Assembly: GCA_035772405.1 (NCBI GenBank)
Contig: JAYKKM010000173.1
Coordinates: forward strand, 1,657,501 to 1,721,500
Source of the DNA: Chrysogorgia sp. JL179-B06
Lineage: Eukaryota; Cnidaria; Anthozoa; Scleralcyonacea; Chrysogorgiidae
Length of the DNA: 64,000 nucleotides
Reading direction: 5' to 3'
The stretch's first letter is position 1. Each line of letters opens with the position of its first letter. The notes under the pieces are model-generated. The model searched no databases and was not told where the DNA came from. It saw only the letters and a list, made by a program, of their open reading frames with translations. Shown in pieces: positions 34,356 to 61,865 of the stretch. The translations under genes and the position numbers were made by a program.

Positions 34356-34420
34356 GCCATCCCCAATATTGGCTCAGTGAAGTAATAATTAAGAGGCGCC
34401 GTTTATATGAGGGCGGTAAG

Positions 34421-34530
34421 CCATGAGTCATGTGCAAATATTTACATGTAGCACAATTATGCTGCAACATATTGCAGCATAATTGATGCTACATGTAAAT
34501 ATTTGCAGTTTTGCACAAGACTCATAGTGG
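34421..34530. repeat. Foldback hairpin
   Basis: ATGTGCAAATATTTACATGT ... ACATGTAAATATTTGCAGTT around centre 34475; arms about 45 bp. ATGAGTC / GACTCAT lie at the outer ends. Confidence 0.75.
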
Positions 34531-34635
34531 CTGTCACGAAAATCTTTCCTAAACAGAGAGAGAGAGCGCCATTCCGCCCATTTTTTCGCGAAATTAAATG
34601 TTAAAACTCACTGCAGGCAACTAATTAATCTATAC

Positions 34636-34715
34636 AGGGTCATTAGGGAGAACAGCTTATGCTGATAATGTTTCCTGTTTAAATAAAGCTCATTATTATT
34701 ATTATTATCATTCCC
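34636..34715 (+). mobile_element. LINE 3' end with (ATT)n tail
   Basis: ACAGGGTCATTAGGGAGAAC ... GTTTAAATAAAGCTCATTATT with an (ATT)n microsatellite, the usual 3' terminus of L2/CR1-type LINEs in marine invertebrates. Confidence 0.55.
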
Positions 34716-35371
34716 TTTGCTTCGCATGATGAATCATCTTGTTTTGAAGTCGCCGTCATGGACTCTGAAAGCTTCTCATATTATTGTCGCGATCGTCCAA
34801 GTCGTTTCAAAAAATAATTAGGCGATCGGGAGGATTATATGAGAACACTTTCCAGCGCTCATTCTTCACACTGACATGTAGGACGTGGTGTCCTCCCGAA
34901 CGAAATTAAGGGACGCAACCTCGAGAAGATCCGCGAACATGGAAAACGATTTGGCCAAAATGCAATTATGTTCGCAGCCGTCTAAGGGGTAGTTTATATG
35001 GAGGAGAGGGCTGACTCATGTCACGAAATTCTTACTTCGGCCGCAAAAAGAGATTTGAATTAATGTAAAGATTTGTTTACATCTAAACTAAACCAATTCT
35101 CCTTTGTAAATTTAGTTTATACACGTTTCAAAACCACAATGCGATCCTGGGGCTAGCCCGGTTAAGGTCATCTAAACAGCCCCTGATCTCCTACGCTGCT
35201 GCGTCTATAATAGCTCCTAATATTGTGCTGATTTTCAAAGGGCCGTGTATACAATACATAAATATAAATATAATACATATAAGAATCTACACATTTCACA
35301 GAATATTACAATTAAAAAATTAAATTAATTTAATCTAATATAATCACTTAAATGCCTCTTAAAAGATGATA
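34716..35371. other. Intergenic, nothing firm
   Basis: A TTAGTTTATAC/GTTTACATC pair near 35075-35120 hints at a small inverted element; no gene. Confidence 0.3.
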
Positions 35372-35480
35372 CTAACGAACCTCGTAAGTGCTACCAGTTA
35401 TCACGCGCGCCGCTCTCTTTTGTAGTTTAAATAATTTATTAATATGGCTAGAACAACCATCATTCCAAATAGTAAATAAG
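35372..35480 (-). pseudogene. LINE reverse-transcriptase C-terminal scrap
   Basis: Minus strand reads WNDGCSSHINKLFKLQKRAARVITGSTYEVR; the LFKLQKRAARVIT segment is highly conserved downstream of the RT domain of CR1/L2-type elements. Confidence 0.7.
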
Positions 35481-35574
35481 AACACAAGAACATGAAATAT
35501 TGTTGCATTTGAAAGGCATATATGTTGCGTAGTTTTGAAATAGAAGGAAGCAACAACATATAATATTGTTTCAT

Positions 35575-36010
35575 TCAATAGCGATATGTTTCATTTGAAT
35601 TAGTTTTTAAAGAACGAAGCAATACAACATATGAAGTGTTATTGTTGATGTAAACGGAGGATGTTGACGGGTCGTTAATCTGTGATTTACGACCCCACAG
35701 CTGGTGGTGATATTGATTAACGACGCGCATGATTAAGATAACGAGTCGTGAAGTTTCATTTACGAGTCGTATCAGGTGGAGTAGCTTCACGAATGTAATG
35801 GGTTGTGAAGTTTCATTTACAACTCGTGTCAAGTGGAGTGCCTTCACGAATCGTACGGGTCGTGAAGTTTGGTCATGTATGGAAAAGTTGTCTTAATTTA
35901 TGGACGTTTATCACCACATTTACCAACAACGTCTCGGTTATGATTTTCCTTTGTGTTTTCCTCATGAATTATCAATGCTGTTGGAAGGCGTCTGGCGTCC
36001 AATGTTCATA
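35575..36010. mobile_element. TACGAGTCGT-word repeat region
   Basis: GGGTCGTGAAGTTTCATTTA and TACGAGTCGT variants are repeated five or more times in 35690-35880; ends undefined. Confidence 0.4.
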
Positions 36011-36190
36011 CAAGATCTTCTCAATTAACTGATTTTAGGCTTCGTTCTATCAAAACTGAGGTAGCTAAGTTGAAGCTATATGTTATAGTGCTGCTAATTT
36101 TTCAACTCACTATCTTTCTTTATTTAAAAAATTTAATGTAAATAAATTCTCATGTAAGAATGTAGTTGTGTCATTGCAACACCTAATACA

Positions 36191-36680
36191 GTAAACACCC
36201 GCTACGAAGAACCTACATTTTTCCAAACCAGCCTGGGATAGGTTCTTATATATTTGATATCTAACAAAAAATCAGGGTGTTAGGTTCTTATAAATTGGTT
36301 TGTAATTATTTTACCATGCAAAAAACTGGAGAAAGACAACTCAAGTATACTGTATACTGTAGTACTTTATCTCTTAATTAATGGTTTGTTTAATCCCTAT
36401 AAGAAAACAGTAAGCATCTGCAAACTGAACAGGCTATAATTTATTGTGATCTGAAATACTGGATGTACCGAACTAGAATTTTGAGATCTACGTCAACATG
36501 TAAATGCATTGTACATTATTGTATAAAAGATAAGGAACTGCAACCAGATGTTGGTGTCATCCTCATTTGGGACTTTGCTACAGTGGAATTATAAATTGAT
36601 TTTGTGACATAAGAACCTATTTCAAATATCAGGCTCAAACAGGTTCTTATTGAGAGGGGCACAAAATCCCTAATTTCAGC
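36191..36680. mobile_element. AGGTTCTTAT-word element (pogo/Tigger-like candidate)
   Basis: TA, CAGTAAACACCCGCTACGAA, then AAGAACCTA; AGGTTCTTAT recurs at both sides (36240-36300, 36610-36690). Right terminus uncertain. Confidence 0.5.
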
Positions 36681-36902
36681 CTGAGGTTCTTATAGGTGGA
36701 AGGAAATAACCCTCTTGAAATAAATGTTTTATTATTATTTTGTTTTGTATTTCACGGTAAATATTTGTATACCGGTTATTAGCCATCACTGACAGGTTTA
36801 TTAAACTTTAATTAAGCCAATGGGTACTTCTGACTTTCTTCAATTCATCGATAGCACCTTTCCGAGGATGTTGGCTGCGCCTAGTAACACCGAATGTTGT
36901 AA

Positions 36903-37531
36903 GAGCAAACGTTTCCGGATTCGTCACGAATCCGGAACGTTTTGGTACCGGATTCGTTTTGCCGTTTACACACAAGAGGATGAATCCGAAATAAAACGTC
37001 CCGGTTTGGTCGCGTCTCCGGAGATTTTGAATCCGGAATCTAAAGTGGAAACTTTGTATCTGGATACTTATGAATCCGGAATCTTTTGTAGTGTAAACGG
37101 GTATTCCGATGAATCCGAATATTTTTCCGCCCGCGATCACACGAGTTTGCGGTGCAGACAAAATGGCGGATGTTGTTGTTATTGCACTGTTGTCGGTAGT
37201 TGGTAAAATGTTGGTTGTCTGATTTTGTTGCAGGCACATATGATCCATTTTATACGCATCCATTTAGTACGCACGAACTACTCCAAGAAGTAGTTCTACT
37301 TCATAAACACTCTCTGTAACATCCTTTCTAGGCTTCTTTTTGGGCGGCATTTTGGAGTTGTCTTTTCGCGAAATGCTTGGTAACCGTTCCCGCATAAATG
37401 TTTCCGGATTTCATCGGGTGTGTAAACGATATGAATCCGAATACTTCCGAGTGTAAACAGCTTACCAATTATGATGAATCCGGAAACATTTACGAATCCG
37501 GAAACTTTTGCTCTAGTGTAAACGTGGTCTA
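36903..37531 (+). mobile_element. PIF/Harbinger-like MITE, TCCGGATTCG words, left end truncated
   Basis: The right end GCTCTAGTGTAAACGTGGTC is followed by TAA. The left starts GAGCAAACGTTTCCGGATTC after TAA, i.e. it lacks the outer GACCACGTTTACACTA. The word TCCGGATTC / GAATCCGGA is repeated over a dozen times. Confidence 0.7.
37163..37222 (+). CDS. Very short hydrophobic leader ORF in MITE
   Basis: ATG in AAAATGGCGG, MADVVVIALLSVVGKMLVV then stop. It has the same ATG context and hydrophobic start as 9542-9736 but no basic tail. Likely a truncated transposase leader. Confidence 0.25.
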   Translation: MADVVVIALLSVVGKMLVV

Positions 37532-37850
37532 AATCTTAAAATCATATGCTATATCTAGTTGTACGTTTGAGGTAGGACTGTAGATCCTTTGATGCTGAAC
37601 CGCATAATGCACCTATTATAATTGGTACTACTACCGGTTTTTTTTATTCTACATTCTAGCTACTTCCACTCGTAGTTCAGAATAGTTTTTTACTGATTTA
37701 TCGAATTTTTTCTGCATCAGATTATGATCGTCGAAACGGCTGTTTCCGCTCAGGGGGTAGGAAGCTAGCTAGTTGAAGTTGGGGGTCCGAATAAACTGCG
37801 TAGAAACGCGTTTAAAATATAATACTGATTTACATTGACTTTATTGTTAA

Positions 37851-38534
37851 GGTAGCAATTGGGTTATCTGGCATCGCGTCGTAAAAAACCTTGCATCGCG
37901 CCCCTATTAATGCGATCACAACTTGTTATACATCAATTTAATGCAAATTGATCATAGAAAACAGTATTAAAACCTAATTTTATTGGGGGTGAATTGTTCA
38001 ATTGTTTTATTTACTAAAAGAAAAAATAAGTGTGTTGGGTTCGTCTGGTTAAAGTCCTTTGGAATTTAATTTATGGTTTTCCAGTTTATACCGTTGTAAC
38101 CTCCGATAAATGACCAGCAAAAACGTATCGGCGATTTTTGATACGTTGCGTGTTTTCGTTTTTATCGCGTTTTGAATTTAAAAGATATGAAATATGTTGT
38201 GACTCCCATGAAAATCATTATTAAAAATTGAACGAAACAGAATTTCAAAAATCGCCGACACGTTTTTGCTGGTCATTTATCGGAGGTTACAACGGTATAA
38301 ACTGGAAAACCATAAATTAAATTCCAAAGGACTTTAACCAGACGAACCCAACGCACTTATTTTTTCTTTCAGTAAATAAAACAATTGAACAATTCACCCC
38401 CAATAAAATTAGGTTTTAACACTGTTTTCTATGATCAATTTGCATTAAATTGATGTATAACAAGTTGTGATCGCATTAATAGGGGCGCGATGCAAGGTTT
38501 TTACGACGCGATGCCGGATAACCCAATTGCTACC
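37851..38534. mobile_element. Foldback element, TTAA target duplication
   Basis: TTAA (37847-37850), GGTAGCAATTGGGTTATC, arms of about 300 bp nearly identical in inverse, GATAACCCAATTGCTACC, TTAA (38535-38538). Short loop of about 90 bp at 38150-38243. No ORF. Confidence 0.9.
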
Positions 38535-38644
38535 TTAACAGGAAAAGGACAATACGTTTTGTGTATGGGGAAAAAGAAAACAGTTACAGAATAAACTAAA
38601 ATACAATTGTAAAATAAAAGGGAATACAGTTATAGTAGTTATAG

Positions 38645-39105
38645 TACGCCGAAGGGACAGCTGGCTCCAGCTGAGCCATTTTAAGATAAAATCGCTGTAT
38701 CTTCGCAATGGCTGAATGCTTTCCTTTAATATTTTTTTTCTGATTCTTCTTTAATAAAAGGAATATTATATAAAGGAATCTATGAGGCCCTCGCTGTTTT
38801 AGATTTTTCTGGTTAACGTGCAAAAGTTTAGACATCGAACGTCTTCGCGTAGATTGAAACTGGAGACAGACTTGGCTTTTTATAGTAAAATCGTTATATT
38901 TTCGCAATGGCTTTGTGTATTGCTATAATATTTTTTTTCGTTCTTCTTTAATAAAAGGTACATTATATAATGGAATCTATGAGGCCCTAGTGGTTGTAGA
39001 TTTCTCTGGTTAACGCGCAAAAGATCGATCAAACGGCTTCGCGTAGCACTCAACGCGCCGTCGCAAGTAGTGATCGTCACAATAAAAATCAATCTTTGAG
39101 GCAAA
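38645..39105. repeat. Diverged tandem duplication, unit about 220 bp
   Basis: ATAAAATCG, TCTTCGCAATGGCT, CTTCTTTAATAAAAGG, GGAATCTATGAGGCCC and TCTGGTTAACG recur in the same order at 38680-38880 and 38880-39050. Confidence 0.75.
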
Positions 39106-40205
39106 ATAGAAAAGCAATTCGATACTAGTCTTTTTACATTCGTCTTGAAGTCTGTTAGGATAACATCCAGTTGTTAAATGCCGTATGTCGCTTCTATATT
39201 TTGCACAATAACTTGAACAAAATGGTTTGTTAATGCGCGGCCAGACATTGTTTAAGGATATTCCGCCCCCCTAAATGAAATATTGGGTGGCTACGCCCTC
39301 CCCCCGCTTTACGTCACTCCTTCCGATCAAAGTGTCGACGGTAACGCACGACCATGGTCAAGGTGCAGATACATGCAGGGGGGCCGGAAGAAATTGAGGG
39401 CAGCAGGGGCAAAATATCGAAAAAGAACACTTTCACCTTACTTGGCAAACAAGCGAAAATTTTCATCTAGTTTGTCTTTTTTATTTAATATCTATTACTG
39501 GACTCACAGTAAACGTTTGTCAATAACAATATTTAAGAATTAATGCTAAGTGGATATATGTAACATAATAATTTATTTATAATATTTTTAATAGAAAATG
39601 CTTGCGTCAGTTGCGTGCCTCTGTATAACCAAATTACACAATCTATACGTCGGAAATCGTCGACCACGACGACCAGCGATGATTAGTTTGGGCTCGTTCC
39701 TCCTCGTTTTCCTCATTGCGCATCTCGTTCGTAAATTTAAATGTTTTTGCTTAATTTGCGAATTTGGGCAGTATAAATTTTAACTTAGAGTGATAAAATA
39801 AATTCAAAACGAAGTATAAGATATTGTAATTGTACCAAACTGCACTGATGGCTGCCCCGCGTGCGTCGGTTTGCGCGCGATTTTCTCGGCTTACTTGTGA
39901 TGTCGTTTTGATTTCGGAAGTTTCGACCTACATTAGGACAAATACGCAAACATATAAAAATAAACATAATCGGCGAAAAAAGTGGGGGGCGGGCTCTCCC
40001 CATCCTTGGCAGCCATATTGGACACAGACACGAGTCTGCGAGCATCGACCGGCTGTTCAGCAGCATTATTATTACCTCTAATGCACCTCGGGCATCAGCA
40101 GCAGAATATCGTGTCTCGAACAACAAAGTGTGCACGTTTATGGTTTACAGAAGCTGATAGTTATATTTTTAAAATTCTTCTGGCTTTAAAGACACGTTCG
40201 TTTGA
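39106..40205. promoter_or_regulatory. Upstream flank and presumed 5' UTR/promoter of WDR5
   Basis: No other gene is recognised (61-codon ORF at 39598-39783 has no motif). The GC content rises near 39850-40090 (CGCGATTTTCTCGG, CCCCATCCTTGG), as expected close to a promoter. Transcription start not identified. Confidence 0.3.
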
Positions 40206-55447
<15,242 letters not shown>

Positions 55448-55735
55448 CCGCGAGGAAAATAAAACTGCCGGGGGGATAAAGGATCCAAGGATCTGTGCCA
55501 CTTCGGGAAATGTAGTACAGTTGTCGGGAAACCCAAACCTTCTAAACAGGCCAAATGTTCTGCACTCAATGGATCTCGTTAACACCTTTTTGGCACAGAA
55601 AATATTGGATCTCTATTGAACGTCATGCAGATCTATAACGTAACGTAAACATAAAGCTAATCTACGCGATACGATTCTTTTTCTTACTATTGTCATTCTG
55701 GCGCATGTTTTATTGTTTTTACCTTGCGTGCAAAA
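55448..55735 (+). other. Presumed WDR5 3' UTR and flank
   Basis: GGAAAATAAAACTG offers a polyadenylation-type hexamer within 15 bp of the stop, closer than usual; no other gene seen. Confidence 0.35.
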
Positions 55736-55889
55736 CCAGTGTTCTCAGAAAGAGACTGGATCGAGGAACTATTGTTTGGAATGCTGCGAAAAAATGAAGC
55801 TGGGAATATTTCTCGGCGGCCATCTTGAAGGGACCACGCTATATAGTTTTACTTTAGGCGACAGAGACTATCTGTCTGTGATCTTTTAA

Positions 55890-56678
55890 AGGACATTGGC
55901 AACACAAATTAAGTTTGTCTAATATGAAAGAACTCGTAAAATGATAGAGTAACACCTTTTACAACTTTTCCGTGTTTAACTTCGTTTTTGAAATATTTCA
56001 GTTGATTTGATATGTAAATGAGATGGTCTCTGACGTCAGGTGCTGGTAGAGAATTTTCACACATTAAAAAGTATCTTATATCTCAGTGATTGCTAAGTTA
56101 ACAACGTTCATTATGGAGCAGTTATTATACGCATATTTTCAAGTAAATTTGTGGAACAAACTTGAAGATTGGACTAATATTTTAAAGTGCACCTGACATC
56201 AAAATTTTTTATTGTCTTATTTGGAAGAACTTTTAAAATGATAAAGTAACTTCTTTTGAAGATTTTCGTTTCTTTGCTTTCTTTTCTTTGTGAGATATAT
56301 CAGTTTGTTTGATATGCAAATGTCCGAAATTTACGTCACACATGCATAATGACTTATTGGAGAAATGTGTGTATCTCTTTCATTCTCGAACGAAATCCTT
56401 TAAAATCGAGAAGTTTGGTGTTGTGGGAGAAACACGCACACGTGTTATTCACACTTTAGTGTTTTTATTTGATGAACGCAAAGATATATAACATTCTCTG
56501 ATAAGTCATTATGCATGTGTGTTTCAATTCTCTACCCTGCACCCTGCTCATTTACATATCAAACAAACTGAAATATTTCAAAAACGAAGTAAAATACGGA
56601 AAATTGTAAAAGGTGTTAGTATATAATTTTATGAGTTCTTTCATATTAGACAAACTTAATTTTTGTTGCCAATGTCCT
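55890..56678. mobile_element. TTAA-flanked MITE (AGGACATTGGCAAC) containing a second MITE
   Basis: TTAA on both sides. The interior is split at about 56184 by AGTGCACCTGACATC sequence running to about 56510. Confidence 0.8.
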
Positions 56679-56950
56679 TTAAGATGCTATCTGTCTCTGA
56701 TCTTTTAAGATGCTAAAATGAATAATTTGTCGAAGGTTTTCCCGTAATATAGAACATAAACTAAAACAGCTCCATAACAGTAACTATGAAGCTGGAATTA
56801 GCGCGTGGCGGCCATATTGAAGTGACACACCGTGGTTACTCCAATGCTCCAATATGGCCGCCACGCGCTAACTCCAACTTCACAGTTACTGTTATGGAGC
56901 CGTAGTTTGTGTTCTATATTATGGGAAAACCTTGGACAACTGATTCATTT

Positions 56951-57428
56951 AAAGTGCCTATGACACGAAAATTAAGTTTGCCTTATTTGAAAGAACACTT
57001 AAAATGACAGAGTAACATCTTTTGTAGTTTTTTCCGTTTCCTTGCTTTCGTTTCCTTGAGATATTTCAGGATTGATGCAATTATAATGCAAATGACAATG
57101 GCTTGTGACGTACACGTGCATAATGACTTATCGGAGAAGGTTATATATCTTTGTTATTATAAAACCAAATTTAATTTCAATGAAGCATGTGCGTGGAGTA
57201 TTTTCCAGATAAAACATGGAACTTTGGCACAATTTCAAGTCGGATTTATGTGCGATAATAGCAAAGACATATAAACCATTCTTCATTTGCATATAATGCA
57301 AACTGAAATATCTCCAAGAATACGAAGCAAGGAAACGAAAAATCTAACAAAAGGATGTTACTCTGTCCCATTTGAAGTGTTCTTTCAAAAATAAAGGCAA
57401 ACTTAATTTTCGTGTCATAGGAACTTTA
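56951..57428. mobile_element. MITE with AGTGCCTATGACACG ends
   Basis: TTTAAAGTGCCTATGACACG and CGTGTCATAGGAACTTTAA; interior GAAAGAACACTTAAAATGAC aligns with the other two TTAA-type families. Confidence 0.8.
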
Positions 57429-57498
57429 AAGACCATCTTAAAAGATCATAGACATGATAGTCTCTGTCGCCTATAGTAAAACATATGTAACGTATAGG

Positions 57499-57532
57499 TT
57501 TCCCCCCCCCACCCCCCCACCCCCCCCCCCCC
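57499..57532. repeat. Poly-C tract
   Basis: C runs interrupted by single A; similar C runs at 55164-55183 and 63749-63765. Confidence 0.9.
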
Positions 57533-57615
57533 AACAAGATGGGCCGCCACGAACCTCACGTTCCGGCTTCATTTTCTGAACAATAGTTGCTCGATCCAGT
57601 CTTTATTTAGGAGAT

Positions 57616-58660
57616 CAGTGGTTTCCAAACAACGCCCTTTACACTCTTGTGGAGTGAATCACATCACCAGGATGACAACTGCAAGGAAAAATGGTTGCAT
57701 TTAGACAAAAGACCATAAAAGGGAACTGTAGTAAAAAACAAATAAATATTTAAATCAAAGGTCCTCAAGTATTATGTTTAGAAATGTTATTAATTTAACC
57801 GTTATATGCTCTTCGTACATCGAGAAATAACGTTTTCATTCTCATAATTTTCGACGCCGCCATTTTTGTTTTGACATTTGCTTGACGGCTCGAAACACAA
57901 TTGTCAGCGGGTGTTTCTTTCCGATTTTGACGGTCATTGAGTACAAGGAACAAAATACAAGCACTCATTGACGTCAAAATTGAAAAGAATAACCGCCGAC
58001 TGTACATCAAAATTTGAGCCGTCGAACAAACTGATGTCAAAAACAAAAATGGCATAAAATACGAAAATAAAAACGTTCTTTCTGGTAGTACAAAAACAAA
58101 AGTGCCATTAACTGCAAAAAAATTTTTATATCTTATTTGGAAGAACTTTTAAAACGATAAAGTAACTTCTTTTGAAGATTTTCATTTCTTCCGCATTCTT
58201 TTTGAGATATATGAGTTTGTTTTATTAAATGACTTATTTGGGAATAGAAAATAAATGTGTGTTATATCTTTCATTCTCGAAACGAATATCCTTTAAAAAT
58301 CGAGAAGTTTGGTGTCTGTGAAGAAGAAAACACGCACACATGTTATTCACACATTATGTGTTTTTATTTGATGAAACGTAAAGATATATAACATTCTCTG
58401 ATAACTCATTATGCATGTGTGACGTAAACTCCGGATATTTTGCATAGTCAAACAAACTGATATATCTCAAAAGAAAGCGAAGAAACGAAAATCTTCAAAA
58501 GAAGTTTACTTTAATCATTTTAAAATGTTTCTTCCAAATAAAAAACATTTTTGAGGTTAGGGGGCACTTTAAACATTTCTAAACATTATTCTTAAAGGCC
58601 TTTTATTTAAAAAGTAATTTATTTTTGGGTACAATTCCCTTTTGAGAGACACCACTGTAA
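57616..58660. mobile_element. hAT-like or foldback element with nested MITE
   Basis: CAGTGGTTTCC at left, ACACCACTG at right. The core 57800-58110 is a GACGTCA/CTCGACGG hairpin like 19405-19858. 58110-58575 is a decayed AGTGCACC-type MITE. Confidence 0.55.
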
Positions 58661-59309
58661 AAATCTATGTATATTTTGTTAGGCTCGATAATAATAATAA
58701 TAAAAAAGTGAGTTTAAAAAAATTCGTTTATGTGACCACCGAAAATAAAAATGGACCAGCACTGATAGATACTTGATTTTCGTATGCAAACAAAATGAAT
58801 TGAAATACCTTGGCATTTCTTTTATTGCAGCAACACGAGACAAGAAACGGGTTTTAAGTATTATCGTGTTTTACGTCGGCTATTGAAAATTTTCATCATC
58901 GCTTCTATCGAGTTTTATATGAACTACATTGTATTAAATATCTTTTATATTAGATGTTGTACTATAGTGTTAGTTAAATTTCGAAGGACAAATTAAAATA
59001 GAGACCACCTATCAAAAATTGGAAATCGTATCCTTTTCTGAAACTATGACCGAATTACTTTTTGTACAGGATTCTGGTCTTGCCCAAATGCCATACAAAA
59101 ACTAACAGCGTTTGAGCCCATGACCACCAGTTTGCCGTTGACATTTTTTGGCGCCAATGTCGAACTACTTTTACGTGGAATGCATGCATGGGTAGAACAG
59201 TAGCGCGTAACAAGGGTAAGACGGGGCCCTTGAAGGCCCATGAAGGCTCGACTATAACTTCTGAGGGTTTATAAATTCAGGGATCCTAAACTTTTATAAA
59301 CGATCACCC
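58661..59309. other. Intergenic, nothing recognised
   Basis: No repeat or coding signal except (ATA)n at 58690. Confidence 0.35.
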
Positions 59310-59355
59310 CTGATGAAGACACTAGATTGGAGTGATCTCGAAACGTTGGACAGTA
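59310..59355 (+). ncRNA. Hammerhead-like core
   Basis: CTGATGA, a longer hairpin (AGACACT ... AGTGATCT), then CGAAACGTTGGAC. Conserved boxes present; stems I and III not closed by eye. Confidence 0.4.
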
Positions 59356-59464
59356 ACTTAAATATTACGTTACAAAAAATCGTTTTTAAGCCAGATGTAG
59401 GGTCAAACTATATCTAATTTCGATATTATCACTATACAATTACAAATAAAGTAAATGTTTGTTT

Positions 59465-59700
59465 GAAACCTAGGAGTATCATTAGATGTGTGAAGTTGGA
59501 TCGGTCCAGGTTTGTTTGTAGTCTTGAGAAAGACTATTGTTTGGTGGGGATGACTGGACCGTTTTCGACGGCCTCAGCGGTGTGTCCATCTTCAGAGTCG
59601 AGATGATCGGCCGCTAGGCCGTCGAAACGGTCAGTCACCAACAATATAGTCTTTCTCAAGAACTACAACAACCTGGACGAATCAACTTCACACTTCTAAT
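59465..59700. repeat. Foldback with GACCGTTTTCGACGGCC arms
   Basis: GTGTGAAGTTGGATCGGTCC ... GACGAATCAACTTCACAC and AGACTATTGTTTGGTGGGGA ... AACAATATAGTCTTTCTCAA. Confidence 0.75.
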
Positions 59701-59704
59701 ACAG

Positions 59705-60072
59705 TACAATGTTGAACAATCGTGAATACCTGAACACCTATGTATTCCTTCCTTCTCGAGTTATCGTTGGCAAAACAAATTCGGTAAATCAGCTCTTTCT
59801 TATCAACTGAAGGTCAATCTCCCACCCAAGGACATTAATGATTCTTCCCATAATTCCACAGGAGACCGAGGGGATGCAACGGTTAGAATCGATTATCGGG
59901 GCCCCGTAAATTAGTTCTGACTAGTGGTATTTTGAAAATCACAATGTTCTGAGAGGTTCCACAACTCGGCTGACATACTTTTTTTACACTTCCACTCCAT
60001 TTTTGGCAGGGGCCCTTAGTTGTCGACCTAACTAAACCCATTACCTCTTAATAAGCATTTAATACGCCACTG
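59705..60072 (-). mobile_element. hAT-like remnant, inverse of 28569-28935
   Basis: Ends ACGCCACTG at 60064-60072; TCAGAACTAATTTACGGGG, GATTGTCGGGG-like and GGTCAATCTCCCA segments match 28569-28935 in inverse. Confidence 0.6.
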
Positions 60073-61401
60073 GGGAAGATACTAGAAGATCAAGTTTTAG
60101 TCCTGAATGGGACTTTGTCGAAACTGAAGACTCCGAAGTTGTGATGCATGAAATATAATAAGTCAACGAAATATACAAAAATTTGGATTTTTTACATATT
60201 TATAATCTTTGGCTCTTTCCTGAAAAAAACTGCCTAATATTACCCCCTATTAAAGTCATTATTATTCACACGATAGTAACTCTTATAATAGCCGACCACC
60301 GCACAAGAAACTTGCACAGTGATTCAACAGTGAAATATGAAGCAGTGACGGAACCACGGGGGCATTGGGTAGCACGTAGCGCTCCCCCTTGAAATACTAC
60401 TTGTTTTGATTGCTTAATTTTAACTGTCAAGACAAAATAAGGAACACAAGACATGCTAGTAAAAATGAGGGACCATTGGGGCTATACAGACTAATTAACA
60501 ACATGCATGGTGTTTTGCTAGCTTTCCAATTTTCTTTCCAAACTCCTATATAGTTTGAACATAGGAACCAATGTGACACCAAATACTCATACAATCTTTG
60601 ATTGTGATTGGCTAAAAAAGCTACAGACAATTCTTGATGTTCCTTGCCACCTACAAAATATCAAAAATTGTCAAGGCTTTCTATATTATATAATTGTATA
60701 ATAAACACAATTATTGGATTCGGCTTACACATTGATATCCAAGAATTGTCCCAGACCTCTTGTCAATGCGTTTTCAGCATTCGGCTTCGGCAGATAAAAC
60801 GTTGACCCTCGGTAAGGTATAATTCTTGATATCAATACTCATCCAATAATTGTTTAATGATTAAATGTCTGAAGAAGGTTATAAACTATTACGCGATGAG
60901 TTCAGTTTGAGTTCATATGAGTCATTACTGAGTTTGCATTAACGTTTTATCTACTGATGTACAGATGCCCCTTTTGTAAATCTTACGGTATTTTTGAAAT
61001 AGCTTGGTGTCAGCATTTACGCAAAAACTATTGTCAGAAATCAATTTTGACTGAGTCATCAATTTTAGCCTATTGAGTCATCAACTTTAGCTTTTGAGTC
61101 ATCAATTTTATGCTATTTTCAAATTTTGCTAGATCTTCCCGGGCGCGGATATGTTGGGAAAAATCCTCATCTTTGTCCTATTTGAACAAGCGCATTTCAC
61201 AAATATTAATTGTGCTACAAGTCCTAACAACTAAAACTCCGCCCCCTGTTTCACTGTACGTGTTGGCAACTTGCATCAACTTCTTTGGAAGACTGATTTC
61301 GATTTGGTTTATTACTTGAAGGCATTTGGGTAATTGGATTTAATTACTGTTTCTACAAATTGAGATATCAAATGATGGCACAGTGATAAGGCCATTAGAC
61401 C
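60073..61401. other. Intergenic, nothing firm
   Basis: Possible inverted repeat 60590-60850 (ATTCTTGATGTTCC / TCCAAGAATTGTCC). Short ORFs without motifs. Confidence 0.3.
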
Positions 61402-61865
61402 AACCTCGTACCCTGGGCATTTTTACCTCCCACGGCGGAAGATCGGCGAAAAATGGCCTTGGGATCGGCTGGTCCATTCTATAATGTCGATTGGGCCTTG
61501 GTCACAAAAACTCAATTAATTCAGCCGAGTATAATTTATTCATCTAAATCTGAATGATGTCTATCAAATTTTTACAGCAAATTAGAAGATGTATAACTTT
61601 CGCTAAATTGGATATATGCTTCTTCATACCTTTTGTAAAAGATAACCATGGGGCATGGTGGTATGCCGATGAATGCTGACATGAAACAACTCTGAAGAGC
61701 ATTTAATATTTCCTCAATTATTAAGGTCAACAAAGTAGACAAAGGCAATGGAACAAAGACCACAAAAGTATATATTCTAAACACCCAGAAATTCTGCGGT
61801 TGTCCATGTGACCAGCCGATCCCAGGGACATTTTTCGCCGACCTATGGAGTCAAAATGCCCTGGA
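61402..61865. mobile_element. Degenerate copy of 25417-25904
   Basis: CAACCTCGTACCCTGGGCAT, GGCGGAAGATCGGCGAAAAA, CAAAGTAGACAAAGGCAATG and CGCCGACCTA..CAAAATGCCCTGG in the same order. Confidence 0.75.

Larger units (their letters stand above)
55737..57616. mobile_element. Foldback element split by nested MITEs
   Basis: Outer arms GACTGGATCGAGGAACTATT / AATAGTTGCTCGATCCAGTC and TTTTACTTTAGGCGACAGAG / CTCTGTCGCCTATAGTAAAA. Inside are 55890-56678, 56760-56920 (hairpin GCTCCATAACAGTAACTATG ... GTTACTGTTATGGAGC) and 56951-57428. Confidence 0.7.
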
